Of a DNA stretch of 64,000 bases, positions 42,428-50,722 are shown piece after piece. The notes below the pieces were generated by a model. The model did no database searches. It saw only the letters and a program-made list of their open reading frames with translations, and was not told the origin of the DNA. Source of the DNA: an uncultured Clostridia bacterium (GTDB lineage Bacteria > Bacillota > Clostridia > Christensenellales > Borkfalkiaceae); assembly GCA_947588985.1 (NCBI GenBank), contig CANQBG010000001.1, positions 124,001 to 188,000 on the forward strand, given 5' to 3'. Position 1 is the first letter of the stretch, and every line of letters begins with the position of its first letter. The position numbers and the translations under genes were made by a program.

Positions 42428-42456
42428 AAAAGTACTTACACCGAAGGAGGATCTGT

Positions 42457-42777
42457 ATGTTTTGTAAAAATTGCGGACAAGAGATCGACGACAAGGCTGT
42501 CGTCTGCCCTCATTGCGGCGTTTCGACGCAACCCGAGGCGCCCGCGGCAGTCAAGACGAACACGCTCGCCATTGTCGGGTTTGTGCTCTCGTTTTTCGTG
42601 GCCATCGCGGGGCTCGTATGCTCCATTCTCGCGCGGAAGCAGTGCCGCGAACGGGGCGAAGGCGGCGCGGGACTTGCGCTCGCGGGGATCATCATCAGCA
42701 TTGCGGAAATGGCAATCGCCCTGCTCTACTTCATCATCATCGTCATCGTTATGATCGGCGCGGCCGCCGCGATGTAG
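42457..42777 (+). CDS. zinc-ribbon / DUF4190-like membrane protein
   Basis: A 106-residue protein with an N-terminal zinc ribbon (CKNC at 3-6, CPHC at 17-20) and two transmembrane helices (about 38-60 and 75-103) of the DUF4190 type. Such proteins are common in Firmicutes and uncharacterised. AGGAGG is 6 nt before the ATG. Expression should be shut off when the divergent HTH protein binds operator 2. Confidence 0.85.
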   Translation: MFCKNCGQEIDDKAVVCPHCGVSTQPEAPAAVKTNTLAIVGFVLSFFVAIAGLVCSILARKQCRERGEGGAGLALAGIIISIAEMAIALLYFIIIVIVMIGAAAAM

Positions 42778-42803
42778 GCACAAGAAAAGGAAAACAAGAA
42801 GGA

Positions 42804-42837
42804 AAAAGGGAAAGGAGTCAACGCTTCTTTCCCTTTT
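42804..42837. terminator. bidirectional terminator overlapping the rarA copy 2 3' end
   Basis: Arms AAAAGGGAAAG (42804-42814) and CTTTCCCTTTT (42827-42837), T-rich downstream on the plus strand; the right arm encodes the last residues of RarA. Confidence 0.65.
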
Positions 42838-44125
42838 GTTTTCTGATCTCGCGGACCGTCTGCTCATACCCCTTCTCGGAGGGCGTGTAGTACACCCTGT
42901 CCTTCAAGGAATCGGGGAGATACTGCTGCTCCACATACCCGCCGTAGTTGTGCGGATAGCGGTATTTCTTGCTCTCCGCCTTCATCTCCCGGCTCCCGAA
43001 CGAGGCGGCGCGGAGATAGGGCGGGATGTCGTCGTCGCGGTTGTTCTTTGCGTCGTCGCGCGCGGCCTCCATCGCCAAGACGACGGTGTTGGATTTTTCC
43101 GCCTCGCAGACGTAGATGATGGCCTCGGTGAGCGGCAGAAGCCCCTCGGGATAGCCCATATTCTGAAAGGCCGTGAGGGCGGAGACCGCCATGACGAGCG
43201 CCTGCGGGTTTGCCATGCCCACGTCCTCCGCGGCGTGTGCGATGAGGCGGCGGATGACGAGGAGTGGGTCGCATCCCCCCTCGATGAGGCGCATCGCGTA
43301 ATAGAGGGCGGCGTTGGCGTCGCTCCCGCGGAGGGACTTGCAGAAGGCCGAGAGGATGTCGTAATAGAGGTCCTGATTATAGGAGAGCGCCTTGCGCTGG
43401 ATGGACTGCTCGGCGTCGGAAAGGGTGACGTGAATGGTCCCCGCCTCGTCGGGAGACGTTGTGAGGACGGCGAGCTCGAGCGCGTTGTAGGCCGTGCGCA
43501 GGTCCCCTCCCGCCATCACGGCGAGATGTGTTAAGGCGTCGTCGTCCACGCGGGTATCGTACATCCCGAGCCCGTGGCGCCTATCGGAGAGCGCCCGTTC
43601 GAGCGCGCCGCGGATATCCTCCGTCGAGAGCGGTTCGAAGTGAAAGATGCGGCAGCGGGAGACGATGGCGGGCGTCATCGAGGAATAGGGATTCTCCGTC
43701 GTCGAGCCGATGAAGAGGATGGTTCCCTGCTCAATGGCGGGAAGGAGGGAATCGGACTGCGTCTTGTTGAACCGATGGCACTCGTCGAGCATGAGATACG
43801 TCTTTTTCCCAAACATCTTGAGGTTGTTCCGCGCCTGTTCGACGGCTTTTTTGACGTCGGCAACGCCCGCCGAGACGGCGTTGAGCTTGATGAACTCCCC
43901 GTTGGTCTGCGCGGCGATGATGTTGGCGAGCGTCGTCTTTCCGGTCCCCGGCGGGCCCCAGAAGATACAGCTTCCGAGCCGATCGAGCGAGATGGCGCGG
44001 CGGAGCAACGAGCCCTCTGCGATGAGGTGCCGTTGTCCGACAAAATCTTTGAGCGTGGAGGCGCGCATCCGCTCGGCAAGCGGCTTGGCGCGTTCCTCGT
44101 TGTCGTTGAAATCAAAGAGATCCAT
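42818..44125 (-). CDS. replication-associated recombination protein A (RarA/MgsA), copy 2
   Basis: A 435-residue AAA+ ATPase of the same family as the 16077 gene. Walker A is GPPGTGKTT, Walker B reads LDECHRF (DECH instead of the DEIH of copy 1), sensor 1 lies in GSTTENPYSS, and the MgsA C-terminal domain includes EDVGMANP and YRYPHNYGG. ATG 44125 starts right after the patatin stop (TGAAATG). The two copies differ along their whole length, so this is an old paralogue and not a recent duplication. Confidence 0.92.
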   Translation of the reverse strand: MDLFDFNDNEERAKPLAERMRASTLKDFVGQRHLIAEGSLLRRAISLDRLGSCIFWGPPGTGKTTLANIIAAQTNGEFIKLNAVSAGVADVKKAVEQARNNLKMFGKKTYLMLDECHRFNKTQSDSLLPAIEQGTILFIGSTTENPYSSMTPAIVSRCRIFHFEPLSTEDIRGALERALSDRRHGLGMYDTRVDDDALTHLAVMAGGDLRTAYNALELAVLTTSPDEAGTIHVTLSDAEQSIQRKALSYNQDLYYDILSAFCKSLRGSDANAALYYAMRLIEGGCDPLLVIRRLIAHAAEDVGMANPQALVMAVSALTAFQNMGYPEGLLPLTEAIIYVCEAEKSNTVVLAMEAARDDAKNNRDDDIPPYLRAASFGSREMKAESKKYRYPHNYGGYVEQQYLPDSLKDRVYYTPSEKGYEQTVREIRKQKGKKR

Positions 44126-44126
44126 T

Positions 44127-44918
44127 TCAGTTTCTGAGGAGCCGTTCGATGTCCTCCACGTGCTCCTTCCCGAGCTCGTAGCCCTTTTCATAGGCAAATC
44201 GGAGGTCTTTTACGGCGTATTGGTCCATCGGGCCGAGACTGGGCTCGAGCCAGAGATCGACGTACTTCCGCATGATGCGCTTGCGCTGCGTCGTGCAGGT
44301 ATCCATCACGTCGATGCAGCGAAGGAGGGTATCGACGAGGTTTCCCTTCACTTCCTTTTCCACCATGAGATTGCCGAGAACGTCTACGGCGACGATGACC
44401 TCCGCCCCCATGTGGTGAAGCTCACGGGTAGGAACGCGCTCCAAGATCCCGCCGTCTACGAGCATCTTGTGGTCTCCGATCTCTGCCGGCGAAAATACGC
44501 CGGGGATGGAGCTCGACGCGATGACGGCATCCGCCACGTTCCCTTGGTCGAGCACGACGACGCGCCCCTTGATGAGGTCTGTCGCGACGCACGCAAAGGG
44601 AATTTTCAGTTCATCGAAATTCTTCTCGCCCATAAGGTCTACGATGCGCTTTCTCGCCTTCGTCATCTTCATGAGCCCGTTTTTATGAAAGGGAGCCGCG
44701 TTGACGGCGGCGATATCGGTCAATTTGAGATCGACGACGGCCTCCCTCATCGCCTGCGGGCTGACGCCCGCGCAATAGCAAGCGCCCACGATGGAACCCA
44801 TCGAACAGCCCGTCACATAGTCGGGCCTGATCCCGGCCTCTTCGAGGGCCTGCAAAAAGCCGACATGCGCTACGCCGCGCGATCCGCCCGAACCGAGCGC
44901 TAACCCGAATTTTTTCAT
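44127..44918 (-). CDS. patatin-like phospholipase
   Basis: A 263-residue patatin/RssA-type lipid hydrolase. The oxyanion motif GSGGSRG is at 9-15, the nucleophile is Ser39 in GCSMG, and the catalytic aspartate is in LVDGG. No signal peptide or anchor, so cytoplasmic. GGAGGA precedes ATG 44918. It is likely transcribed with rarA copy 2 downstream. A second patatin is encoded at 62417. Confidence 0.92.
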   Translation of the reverse strand: MKKFGLALGSGGSRGVAHVGFLQALEEAGIRPDYVTGCSMGSIVGACYCAGVSPQAMREAVVDLKLTDIAAVNAAPFHKNGLMKMTKARKRIVDLMGEKNFDELKIPFACVATDLIKGRVVVLDQGNVADAVIASSSIPGVFSPAEIGDHKMLVDGGILERVPTRELHHMGAEVIVAVDVLGNLMVEKEVKGNLVDTLLRCIDVMDTCTTQRKRIMRKYVDLWLEPSLGPMDQYAVKDLRFAYEKGYELGKEHVEDIERLLRN

Positions 44919-44952
44919 AAATCCATTCCTCCACACATAATGATGTCTTGTG

Positions 44953-45891
44953 ATGTCATCTCGATCTTGGAAGCGCACGGCCTCCGGGCTCACCGCCCTC
45001 GCCGTACTTTTGGCGCTTCTGCTCTTTCTCGCCCTGCCGGCACACTATGCGGAGAGCGTGAAAACGGGCGTCATGCTGTGGGCGGTCAACGTGCTTCCCG
45101 CCACCCTGCCGCTCCTCGTGCTCACCGCGCTCCTCACCCATACCGCCCTCTTCCCGCGCATTGCGGGGCGCATTTCGCCCATGGCGGGAAAGCTCTTCGC
45201 GATCTCGGGGGCGGGCGTCTGTGCGGGGCTCCTCTCGCTGGTCTCGGGATACCCCGTCGGCGCACGGACGGTCTCCGACTTCAAGGCGGCGGGACACATC
45301 GGGGAGGACGAACTTCTGCGCGTCTCCGCGCTCGCCTCCACGTCGGGGCCCGCCTTCCTCGTAGGCGCCGTGGGAGCGGGGATCTTCTCTTCCGTAACGG
45401 CCGGTTGGGTCCTCTATCTTGCGCACGTTCTCGGCGTGCTTACGATCTGTTTTTTCATGCGCTTTCGGGCCAAGAGCGCCCCTGCGGCTTCGCCGCCGCA
45501 GACGCTTCCCCCGCGCGCGCTTCCGGAAATTTTGCAGAGCAGCGTGCTGTCCGTCCTCTGCGTGGGCGGGACCGTCGCCGTGTTCTACGCCTTCGGCGCG
45601 ATGGTCTCCGATCTCGGCGGACTAATTTCTCTCCCCGCGCCTCTCATCGTCTTTTTGCGCGGACTCCTCGAAATGACGTCGGGCTGTTCCGCCTTTTTGG
45701 GGGACCCGACGCCCCTCGCCCTCGCGCAGTGTGCGTTTTTCGTCACGTTCGGGGGCGTCTCCGTCCTCGTCCAGCAGCTTGCCTTCCTCGGTCCCGCGGG
45801 CGTTCCTGCGGGGAAATTCGTGGGGATCAAGCTGCTCCAAGGGATCGCCGCGGCGGGATTTGCCCTCCTTCTCGCCTTGGGAATGCTTTAA
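44953..45891 (+). CDS. ylbJ: sporulation integral membrane protein YlbJ (SpoVV-like)
   Basis: A 312-residue polytopic protein of the YlbJ group (nucleoside-recognition/Gate superfamily). The conserved LLSLVSGYPVGARTVSDF segment and about eight hydrophobic helices support this. Bacillus SpoVV/YlbJ sits in the outer forespore membrane and is needed for dipicolinic acid transport under sigma-E. ATG 44953 (or GTG 44950) has no Shine-Dalgarno sequence. Its end overlaps the convergent pheA by 4 nt. Confidence 0.85.
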   Translation: MSSRSWKRTASGLTALAVLLALLLFLALPAHYAESVKTGVMLWAVNVLPATLPLLVLTALLTHTALFPRIAGRISPMAGKLFAISGAGVCAGLLSLVSGYPVGARTVSDFKAAGHIGEDELLRVSALASTSGPAFLVGAVGAGIFSSVTAGWVLYLAHVLGVLTICFFMRFRAKSAPAASPPQTLPPRALPEILQSSVLSVLCVGGTVAVFYAFGAMVSDLGGLISLPAPLIVFLRGLLEMTSGCSAFLGDPTPLALAQCAFFVTFGGVSVLVQQLAFLGPAGVPAGKFVGIKLLQGIAAAGFALLLALGML

Positions 45892-46706
45892 TTGTACGCG
45901 CCGAGCAGCTTGAACTGCGCGCAATAGCGCTCCGCTTCGTGCAGGGCGCGGCCGACGCGCTCGTTGGAGAGGTCTCCCGCAAATTCAATGAAAAAGCGGT
46001 ATCTCCCGAACTGTTCCTTCACGGGGCGGGATTCGATGCGCGTGAGATTGAGACTGTATCTTAGGAAAATTTTCAAAAGCCCGAGGAGGGCGCCCGGCCT
46101 GTCCCCATCGCAGCAGACTGCCGAGAAAAACACCATGGAACTCGACTTGGGCAGCGCCCCGCGCTCCTCCACGAGCAAAAATCGCGTGAAATTCCCCTTG
46201 TGGTCCGCGATGTTCTCCTTGGAGAGGACGACTCCCTCCCGCACGACGTGCGCGCCCACGATCCCCGCGGAGTGCGCGTCTAACTTTTCCAAACTCTCCG
46301 CCGTTGCGCTCGTGCGCACAAGCGTGGCGTTCGGGTAATTTTTATTGAGGAAATCGGTACACTGCATGAGCGCCTGATCGTGGGAATAGATGCGATTGAC
46401 CTCATCCGGCCGCACGCCCGTAAGGGTGGCCAACCGATGATCGACGGCAAGCGGGAATTCCTCGATGGCGAAGATATTTTCCTCCTCCAAAAGGTCGAGA
46501 CATTCGAGCACGCCGCCGTTGAGGGAATTTTCCACGGGGAGGACGGCGTAATCCGTCTCATGCGCGAGCAGTTTATGGACGGCGTCTGGAAAAGTGTGGC
46601 AGAGCACGATCTCGGCGTCCTCGCACATCTTGGTCGCGGCGAGCTCGGAATAGCTCCCCTCGGGGCCGAGACAGCTGATGCGGTATTTTTTTCCGTTCGA
46701 TTGCAT
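45888..46706 (-). CDS. pheA: prephenate dehydratase
   Basis: A 272-residue mono-functional enzyme converting prephenate to phenylpyruvate in phenylalanine synthesis. The PDT domain (about 8-185) contains GPEGSYSELAA, the ENSLNGGV segment and the catalytic TRF in GNFTRFLLV. The ACT domain (about 195-270) has the regulatory ESRPVK and implies phenylalanine feedback. There is no chorismate mutase domain. It follows aroF by 12 nt. Confidence 0.95.
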   Translation of the reverse strand: MQSNGKKYRISCLGPEGSYSELAATKMCEDAEIVLCHTFPDAVHKLLAHETDYAVLPVENSLNGGVLECLDLLEEENIFAIEEFPLAVDHRLATLTGVRPDEVNRIYSHDQALMQCTDFLNKNYPNATLVRTSATAESLEKLDAHSAGIVGAHVVREGVVLSKENIADHKGNFTRFLLVEERGALPKSSSMVFFSAVCCDGDRPGALLGLLKIFLRYSLNLTRIESRPVKEQFGRYRFFIEFAGDLSNERVGRALHEAERYCAQFKLLGAYN

Positions 46707-46718
46707 CGCTTCCCCTCC

Positions 46719-47747
46719 TCAGACCCGATTGGCGAGCTCCAAAAGGAGTCGCTCCGTATCGTCCCAGCCGAGGCAGGGATCGGTGATGGACTTGCCGAAC
46801 ACGGTATCGTGCTCCTGACAACCCTCCACGAGGAAGCTCTCGATCATCACGCCTTTCACAATATTGCGAAAATCCTTATCGTAGGTCCTGTTTTGCAATA
46901 CCTCCTCCACGATGCGGATCTGCTGGCGATGCCGCTTGCCCGAGTTGGAGTGATTGGCGTCGATGATGACGGCGGGATTGTGCAAACTTCCCTCCGTATT
47001 CCGGTAGCTCTCGAGCACCTGCATGACCGTCTCGTAGTGATAGTTGGGGATATCGTTCCCGTAGTTATCGACGCGGCCGCGCAAGACGGCGTGGGCATAG
47101 GGATTCCCCCCCGTCCGGACTTGCCAATCGTGGTATTTGAATACCTGCGAGCTCTGCGCCGCATAGATGGAATTGATGAGCACGGGAATGCTCCCGCTCA
47201 TGGGGTTTTTGATCCCCACGGGCAGTTCCACGCCGCTCGCGACGAGCCGATGCATCTGATTCTCGCTCGAGCGCGCCCCGATCGTCACATAGGAAATGAG
47301 GTCCTCGACGTAGGCATAGTTTTCGGGATAGAGCATCTCGTCGGCAGCGGAAAGCCCCGATTCCTCGATGGCGGCGAGCAGCAGATCGCGGATGGTGCGG
47401 ATGCCCTTCAAGGTGTTTTCCTTGTGCTCGGGATCGGGCTGAGAGAACATGCCCTTGTAGCCAACGCCCTTCGTCCGCGGCTTGGCCGTGTAGATGCGCG
47501 GCACGAGGACGAGCCGATCCTTCACGCGCTCGTTGAGCTTCCCGAGCCGCCGAACGTATTCGAGGACGGGGGCGGACTCGTGCGCCGAGCACGGGCCCAC
47601 AATGACAAGAAATTTATCCGATTTTCCCGTGATAACGTCGATGGCCAACTTGTCCCGCTCGCGTTTGATCGCGGCGAGCTCGGCGGGAACGGGCCGCTCG
47701 GCAATGATCTCCGCCGCAGACGGGATCTTGATCTGTTTCTCAAACAT
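46719..47747 (-). CDS. aroF: 3-deoxy-7-phosphoheptulonate (DAHP) synthase, type I-alpha
   Basis: A 342-residue first enzyme of the shikimate pathway, joining PEP and erythrose 4-phosphate. Typical segments are VIVGPCSAHE, PRTKGVGYKGM, SVQ-equivalent SSENQMHR, and IDANHSNSGK. It lacks an added ACT or chorismate-mutase domain. ATG 47747 overlaps the coaD end by 8 nt. With pheA downstream it links pathway entry to phenylalanine production. Confidence 0.95.
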   Translation of the reverse strand: MFEKQIKIPSAAEIIAERPVPAELAAIKRERDKLAIDVITGKSDKFLVIVGPCSAHESAPVLEYVRRLGKLNERVKDRLVLVPRIYTAKPRTKGVGYKGMFSQPDPEHKENTLKGIRTIRDLLLAAIEESGLSAADEMLYPENYAYVEDLISYVTIGARSSENQMHRLVASGVELPVGIKNPMSGSIPVLINSIYAAQSSQVFKYHDWQVRTGGNPYAHAVLRGRVDNYGNDIPNYHYETVMQVLESYRNTEGSLHNPAVIIDANHSNSGKRHRQQIRIVEEVLQNRTYDKDFRNIVKGVMIESFLVEGCQEHDTVFGKSITDPCLGWDDTERLLLELANRV

Positions 47748-48222
47748 GGCTTCCTCTTGCTTGGATATATTGATAGACGGCTGACGGGACGTACGTCTCG
47801 TAAGGCGTTCCGTAGACGATGCTGTTCCGCGTGACGGTGGAACTGATGTGCAGATGCTCCTGTTCCGCGGGGAAATAGACGGGGATCAATTCCGCGGAGA
47901 GCTTCCTGCTCGCATAGAAATTCAAGGTCTCGTATTCGTAATCCGTGGCGCCGCGCACGCCCCGCACATAAAACGGCGTGTTCTCCCGCGCAAGGAGCTC
48001 CGCGATGACTCCGTCCCAAAGCAATGCGCGCACACGCGGCTCTTCCGCATATACCGCCTTCACCATGGCGAGACGCTCCTCCTTGGAAAACATCGTCGCT
48101 TTGCTTCGGTTTTCGGCAACGGCGATCACGACCTCATCGAAGAGCGCAAGCGCCTTTTTCACGGTATCGGCGTGCCCCACCGTAAAGGGATCGAAGGTGC
48201 CCGCAAAGATACATTTTTTCAT
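47740..48222 (-). CDS. coaD: phosphopantetheine adenylyltransferase
   Basis: A 160-residue nucleotidyltransferase making dephospho-CoA from 4'-phosphopantetheine. It has TFDPFTVGH at 9-17 and the ISSTVTR motif near 127-133, with VRGVRGATDYEYE in between. Length is standard. The start overlaps the rsmD stop by ATGA, an order (rsmD-coaD) conserved in Firmicutes. Confidence 0.97.
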   Translation of the reverse strand: MKKCIFAGTFDPFTVGHADTVKKALALFDEVVIAVAENRSKATMFSKEERLAMVKAVYAEEPRVRALLWDGVIAELLARENTPFYVRGVRGATDYEYETLNFYASRKLSAELIPVYFPAEQEHLHISSTVTRNSIVYGTPYETYVPSAVYQYIQARGSHV

Positions 48223-48749
48223 ATCTGCCTCTCGAACATCGTGATTTTTGTCCTTCCGTAGCTACGGAAATCGGCAATCGTCCATCCCGCCGGCGCGCGC
48301 TCTTCCCGCTCGCTCTCCGAAATGACGCGCCCGCCCGGCCGCAATAAGTTCCGCTCCGCAACGATCTCCAAAACTTCCTCCGTAAACTGTTCCCGGTAAG
48401 GCGGATCGGAAAAAATCAAATCGAATTTCCCCGCAACGGAGCGCAGTAAGACGCGGAAATCGAGGCGGTATACTTCTCCCGTCTCCTTTAAGGCAGCGAG
48501 ATTTTTTTTGCAGACGGCAAGGCTCTCCGCCGAAAGATCGTTGAACACGACAAAGCCCGCTCCCCGCGAGAGCGCCTCGAGACCGAGCGCGCCGCTCCCG
48601 CAAAAGAGGTCTAACACCCGTGCGCCATAGAGCCGCTCGGACAGGATCTGAAAGAGCGATTCCTTGACCCTGTCCGCCGTCGGCCGGATGTCCTGCCCGC
48701 GGAATTCCGCGAGCACCCTTCCGCGATGTTTTCCTGCGATGATCCTCAT
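48219..48749 (-). CDS. rsmD: 16S rRNA (guanine-N2-)-methyltransferase RsmD
   Basis: A 176-residue SAM-dependent enzyme methylating G966 (E. coli numbering) of 16S rRNA. Starts MRIIAGKHRGR, has RPTADRVKESLF, SAM-binding VLDLFCGSGALGLEAL, and the catalytic DPPY in FSDPPY. ATG 48749 overlaps the upstream membrane protein stop. Confidence 0.95.
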   Translation of the reverse strand: MRIIAGKHRGRVLAEFRGQDIRPTADRVKESLFQILSERLYGARVLDLFCGSGALGLEALSRGAGFVVFNDLSAESLAVCKKNLAALKETGEVYRLDFRVLLRSVAGKFDLIFSDPPYREQFTEEVLEIVAERNLLRPGGRVISESEREERAPAGWTIADFRSYGRTKITMFERQI

Positions 48750-49516
48750 TTCTTTTTGGAAAGTTTGCGCTTTTCGGCACGGATATCCGCGCGGGCCGCT
48801 TGCTCCGCACTCGCGCGTTCGGCCGCTTCCTTGATCTCCTTTTCTCGCGCCACCGTGCGTTCCCGGTCGCGCCGCTCCACCCATGCGCCGATGATATAGG
48901 AGATCCCGCTGACCAAAATGGGCAGAAGCGCCATGAAGATGGCCCAAAAGCCGCTTACGCCGAGGCCGACCTCCGCGCTCCCGCCTCCGAACCAAGTGAG
49001 CGGCATGATCGCCCATCCCGCAAACATGAGGAGCGCAAACCCCGTATAGGCCCAAAGCGGGCCCATATACGGCGTGCCGAGCGTCGCGTCGAGCGAGCCG
49101 AGCACAAGGCCGAGGATGATCGCGGGGAGCCCCGTGTAGAAGCCGATCAAAAATCCCTTCCACACGCGGTATTCGCGCTCGGGGCGGTGATTGCCTCCCG
49201 ATTGGATCCCGAAGAGCGCATTCTTTCTATGCAATTCCCCGGTAAGGAACGCGTCGTAATGCGCCTTCGCGAAGTTGTAACACAGGTGGAAATCGAAGGC
49301 CGCACCCCCTAAAATACAGATGCAGCCGAGTACAATGGACACGATCTCGTTCGGGATCGCCTGACAGGCGAGGGCCAGCAGACTCATGAATAAATACATG
49401 AGATATACCGTGACCGAACGGCGGAAGCACTCCCATTGCGTGCGATAGAAGAGTTGCCAACGGCTCGGATGGGAAAAATCCCGCTCCTTCTTCTTTTTGG
49501 GTAATTCGTTTAACAT
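48746..49516 (-). CDS. hypothetical polytopic membrane protein
   Basis: A 256-residue protein with about six transmembrane helices between residues 38 and 215, ending in a charged, alanine/lysine-rich helical tail (about 215-256). No family recognised. ATG 49516 has GGGAG upstream; a TTG 15 nt earlier is possible. It is the promoter-proximal gene of the operon with rsmD, coaD, aroF and pheA, under a perfect promoter. Confidence 0.75.
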   Translation of the reverse strand: MLNELPKKKKERDFSHPSRWQLFYRTQWECFRRSVTVYLMYLFMSLLALACQAIPNEIVSIVLGCICILGGAAFDFHLCYNFAKAHYDAFLTGELHRKNALFGIQSGGNHRPEREYRVWKGFLIGFYTGLPAIILGLVLGSLDATLGTPYMGPLWAYTGFALLMFAGWAIMPLTWFGGGSAEVGLGVSGFWAIFMALLPILVSGISYIIGAWVERRDRERTVAREKEIKEAAERASAEQAARADIRAEKRKLSKKK

Positions 49517-49552
49517 GCGTCTCTCCCCCAAAGAGATTCCTTAACGGGCATT

Positions 49553-49581
49553 ATTATACCATACTTGCCGCACACTGTCAA
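49553..49581 (-). promoter_or_regulatory. perfect sigma-A promoter for the rsmD-coaD-aroF-pheA operon
   Basis: On the minus strand TTGACA (49581-49576), exactly 17 nt, TATAAT (49558-49553). Confidence 0.85.
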
Positions 49582-49668
49582 GTCAAACGCCTTGCGAAAT
49601 CGCGCTCTTTCCGCGAGGATGATACTTTCGCCGCAAACGCCCGCTGCACGAAGGGCCCGGATATCATG

Positions 49669-49702
49669 AAGAACCTCCGACCGCGGCCGATCGGAGGTTC
49701 TT
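49669..49702. terminator. terminator after alr
   Basis: Twelve-bp perfect stem AAGAACCTCCGA (49669-49680) / TCGGAGGTTCTT (49691-49702), directly past the alr stop. Confidence 0.75.
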
Positions 49703-50689
49703 TTAAGGATCGAGATATCGCCGCTCCGCCTTTGTCCCGATGGCGACGAGCACTTCGTAGGCCGTGGTACGATGCGCGGCGGCATACTGTGCGGCATTTT
49801 TCAAGACGACCACGCGCCGCCCGATCTTCTCCCGCCCCGGCGCGATACAGGCGTCCATGCAGAGTTTTCCGATGCACGGCCCGCTCTCGCGGAAGAAACC
49901 GTCGCCGTAGCCGAGGCGCAAGGTGTGCACGTCGGCATATGCGCCGTCGGTAACATTGTAGCCTGCGCCCGCGCCGTATTGCTTTCTCACGTCGCAGACC
50001 GTCGCATACACCCGCATGGCGGGGCGTAGGCCGGGATCTTCGAAGCCGTCCGGGACATACCCATAGAGCCCGATGCCGAGGCGCACCATGTCGGAAACCG
50101 CCCCCGCGAGCACGCCGCCCGTCGCGGAGAGATGCCCTCTCGCCGCGGGAAACACCCGCTTCACCGCCTCCTCCGCGCGCAAAAAATCCGCCGTCTGCCG
50201 CGCTCGGATCGCGTCGTTTTCGGGCGCGTACAGGTGGGAATACACCCCCGTCACGCGCACGCGCCCCTTCGCCCTGCGCGCAAGCGCGCCCGCCTCCCCG
50301 GGCAAAACGCCGTAGCGGTTCATCCCCGTGTTGACGGCAATGTGCGCCGCGAGCCCATAGGGTTCGACGAGGCGCAACGTTCGGAGGGAGCCGACGGACG
50401 CCGTGAGGTCGTAGGCCGCCATGCGAAACGCCTCCTCGCGCGTAAGAGGAGGCGTAAAGATCAAGATGGGATGGGTGACGCCCGCGATCCGAAGCTGCGC
50501 GCCCTCCCGCGCCGTAGCTACGGCAAACCCCGCGGCATTTGCGGCGAGCGCATGGGCGATTTCGGCGGCGCCATGGCCGTAGCCATCGTCTTTTACGACG
50601 GCGAAATACGGCCGCCCCGCGATCCCGGAAAGCAGACGGGCGTTGTGGCGAACAGCTTTTAGGTCGATGACGGCGAGAACAGACTGCAT
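49703..50689 (-). CDS. alr: alanine racemase
   Basis: A 328-residue PLP enzyme providing D-alanine for peptidoglycan. The PLP lysine is Lys33 in VVKDDGYGHG (most family members read KANAYGHG), the barrel motifs include NTGMNRYG, and the second catalytic tyrosine is in LRLGYGDG with CMDACIAPG further on. It is somewhat shorter than the usual 360-390. ATG 50689 lacks a Shine-Dalgarno site and is preceded by a small CCGCAT/ATGCGG hairpin. Confidence 0.9.
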   Translation of the reverse strand: MQSVLAVIDLKAVRHNARLLSGIAGRPYFAVVKDDGYGHGAAEIAHALAANAAGFAVATAREGAQLRIAGVTHPILIFTPPLTREEAFRMAAYDLTASVGSLRTLRLVEPYGLAAHIAVNTGMNRYGVLPGEAGALARRAKGRVRVTGVYSHLYAPENDAIRARQTADFLRAEEAVKRVFPAARGHLSATGGVLAGAVSDMVRLGIGLYGYVPDGFEDPGLRPAMRVYATVCDVRKQYGAGAGYNVTDGAYADVHTLRLGYGDGFFRESGPCIGKLCMDACIAPGREKIGRRVVVLKNAAQYAAAHRTTAYEVLVAIGTKAERRYLDP

Positions 50690-50722
50690 ACCGCATTGTA
50701 TGATGCGGCCGCGTGATCCGGT

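Noticed and set aside
46706..46719. T-box or other riboswitch controlling aroF/pheA
   Set aside because: The genes are separated by only 12 nt and aroF overlaps coaD, leaving no room for a leader; none is seen upstream of 49516 either.
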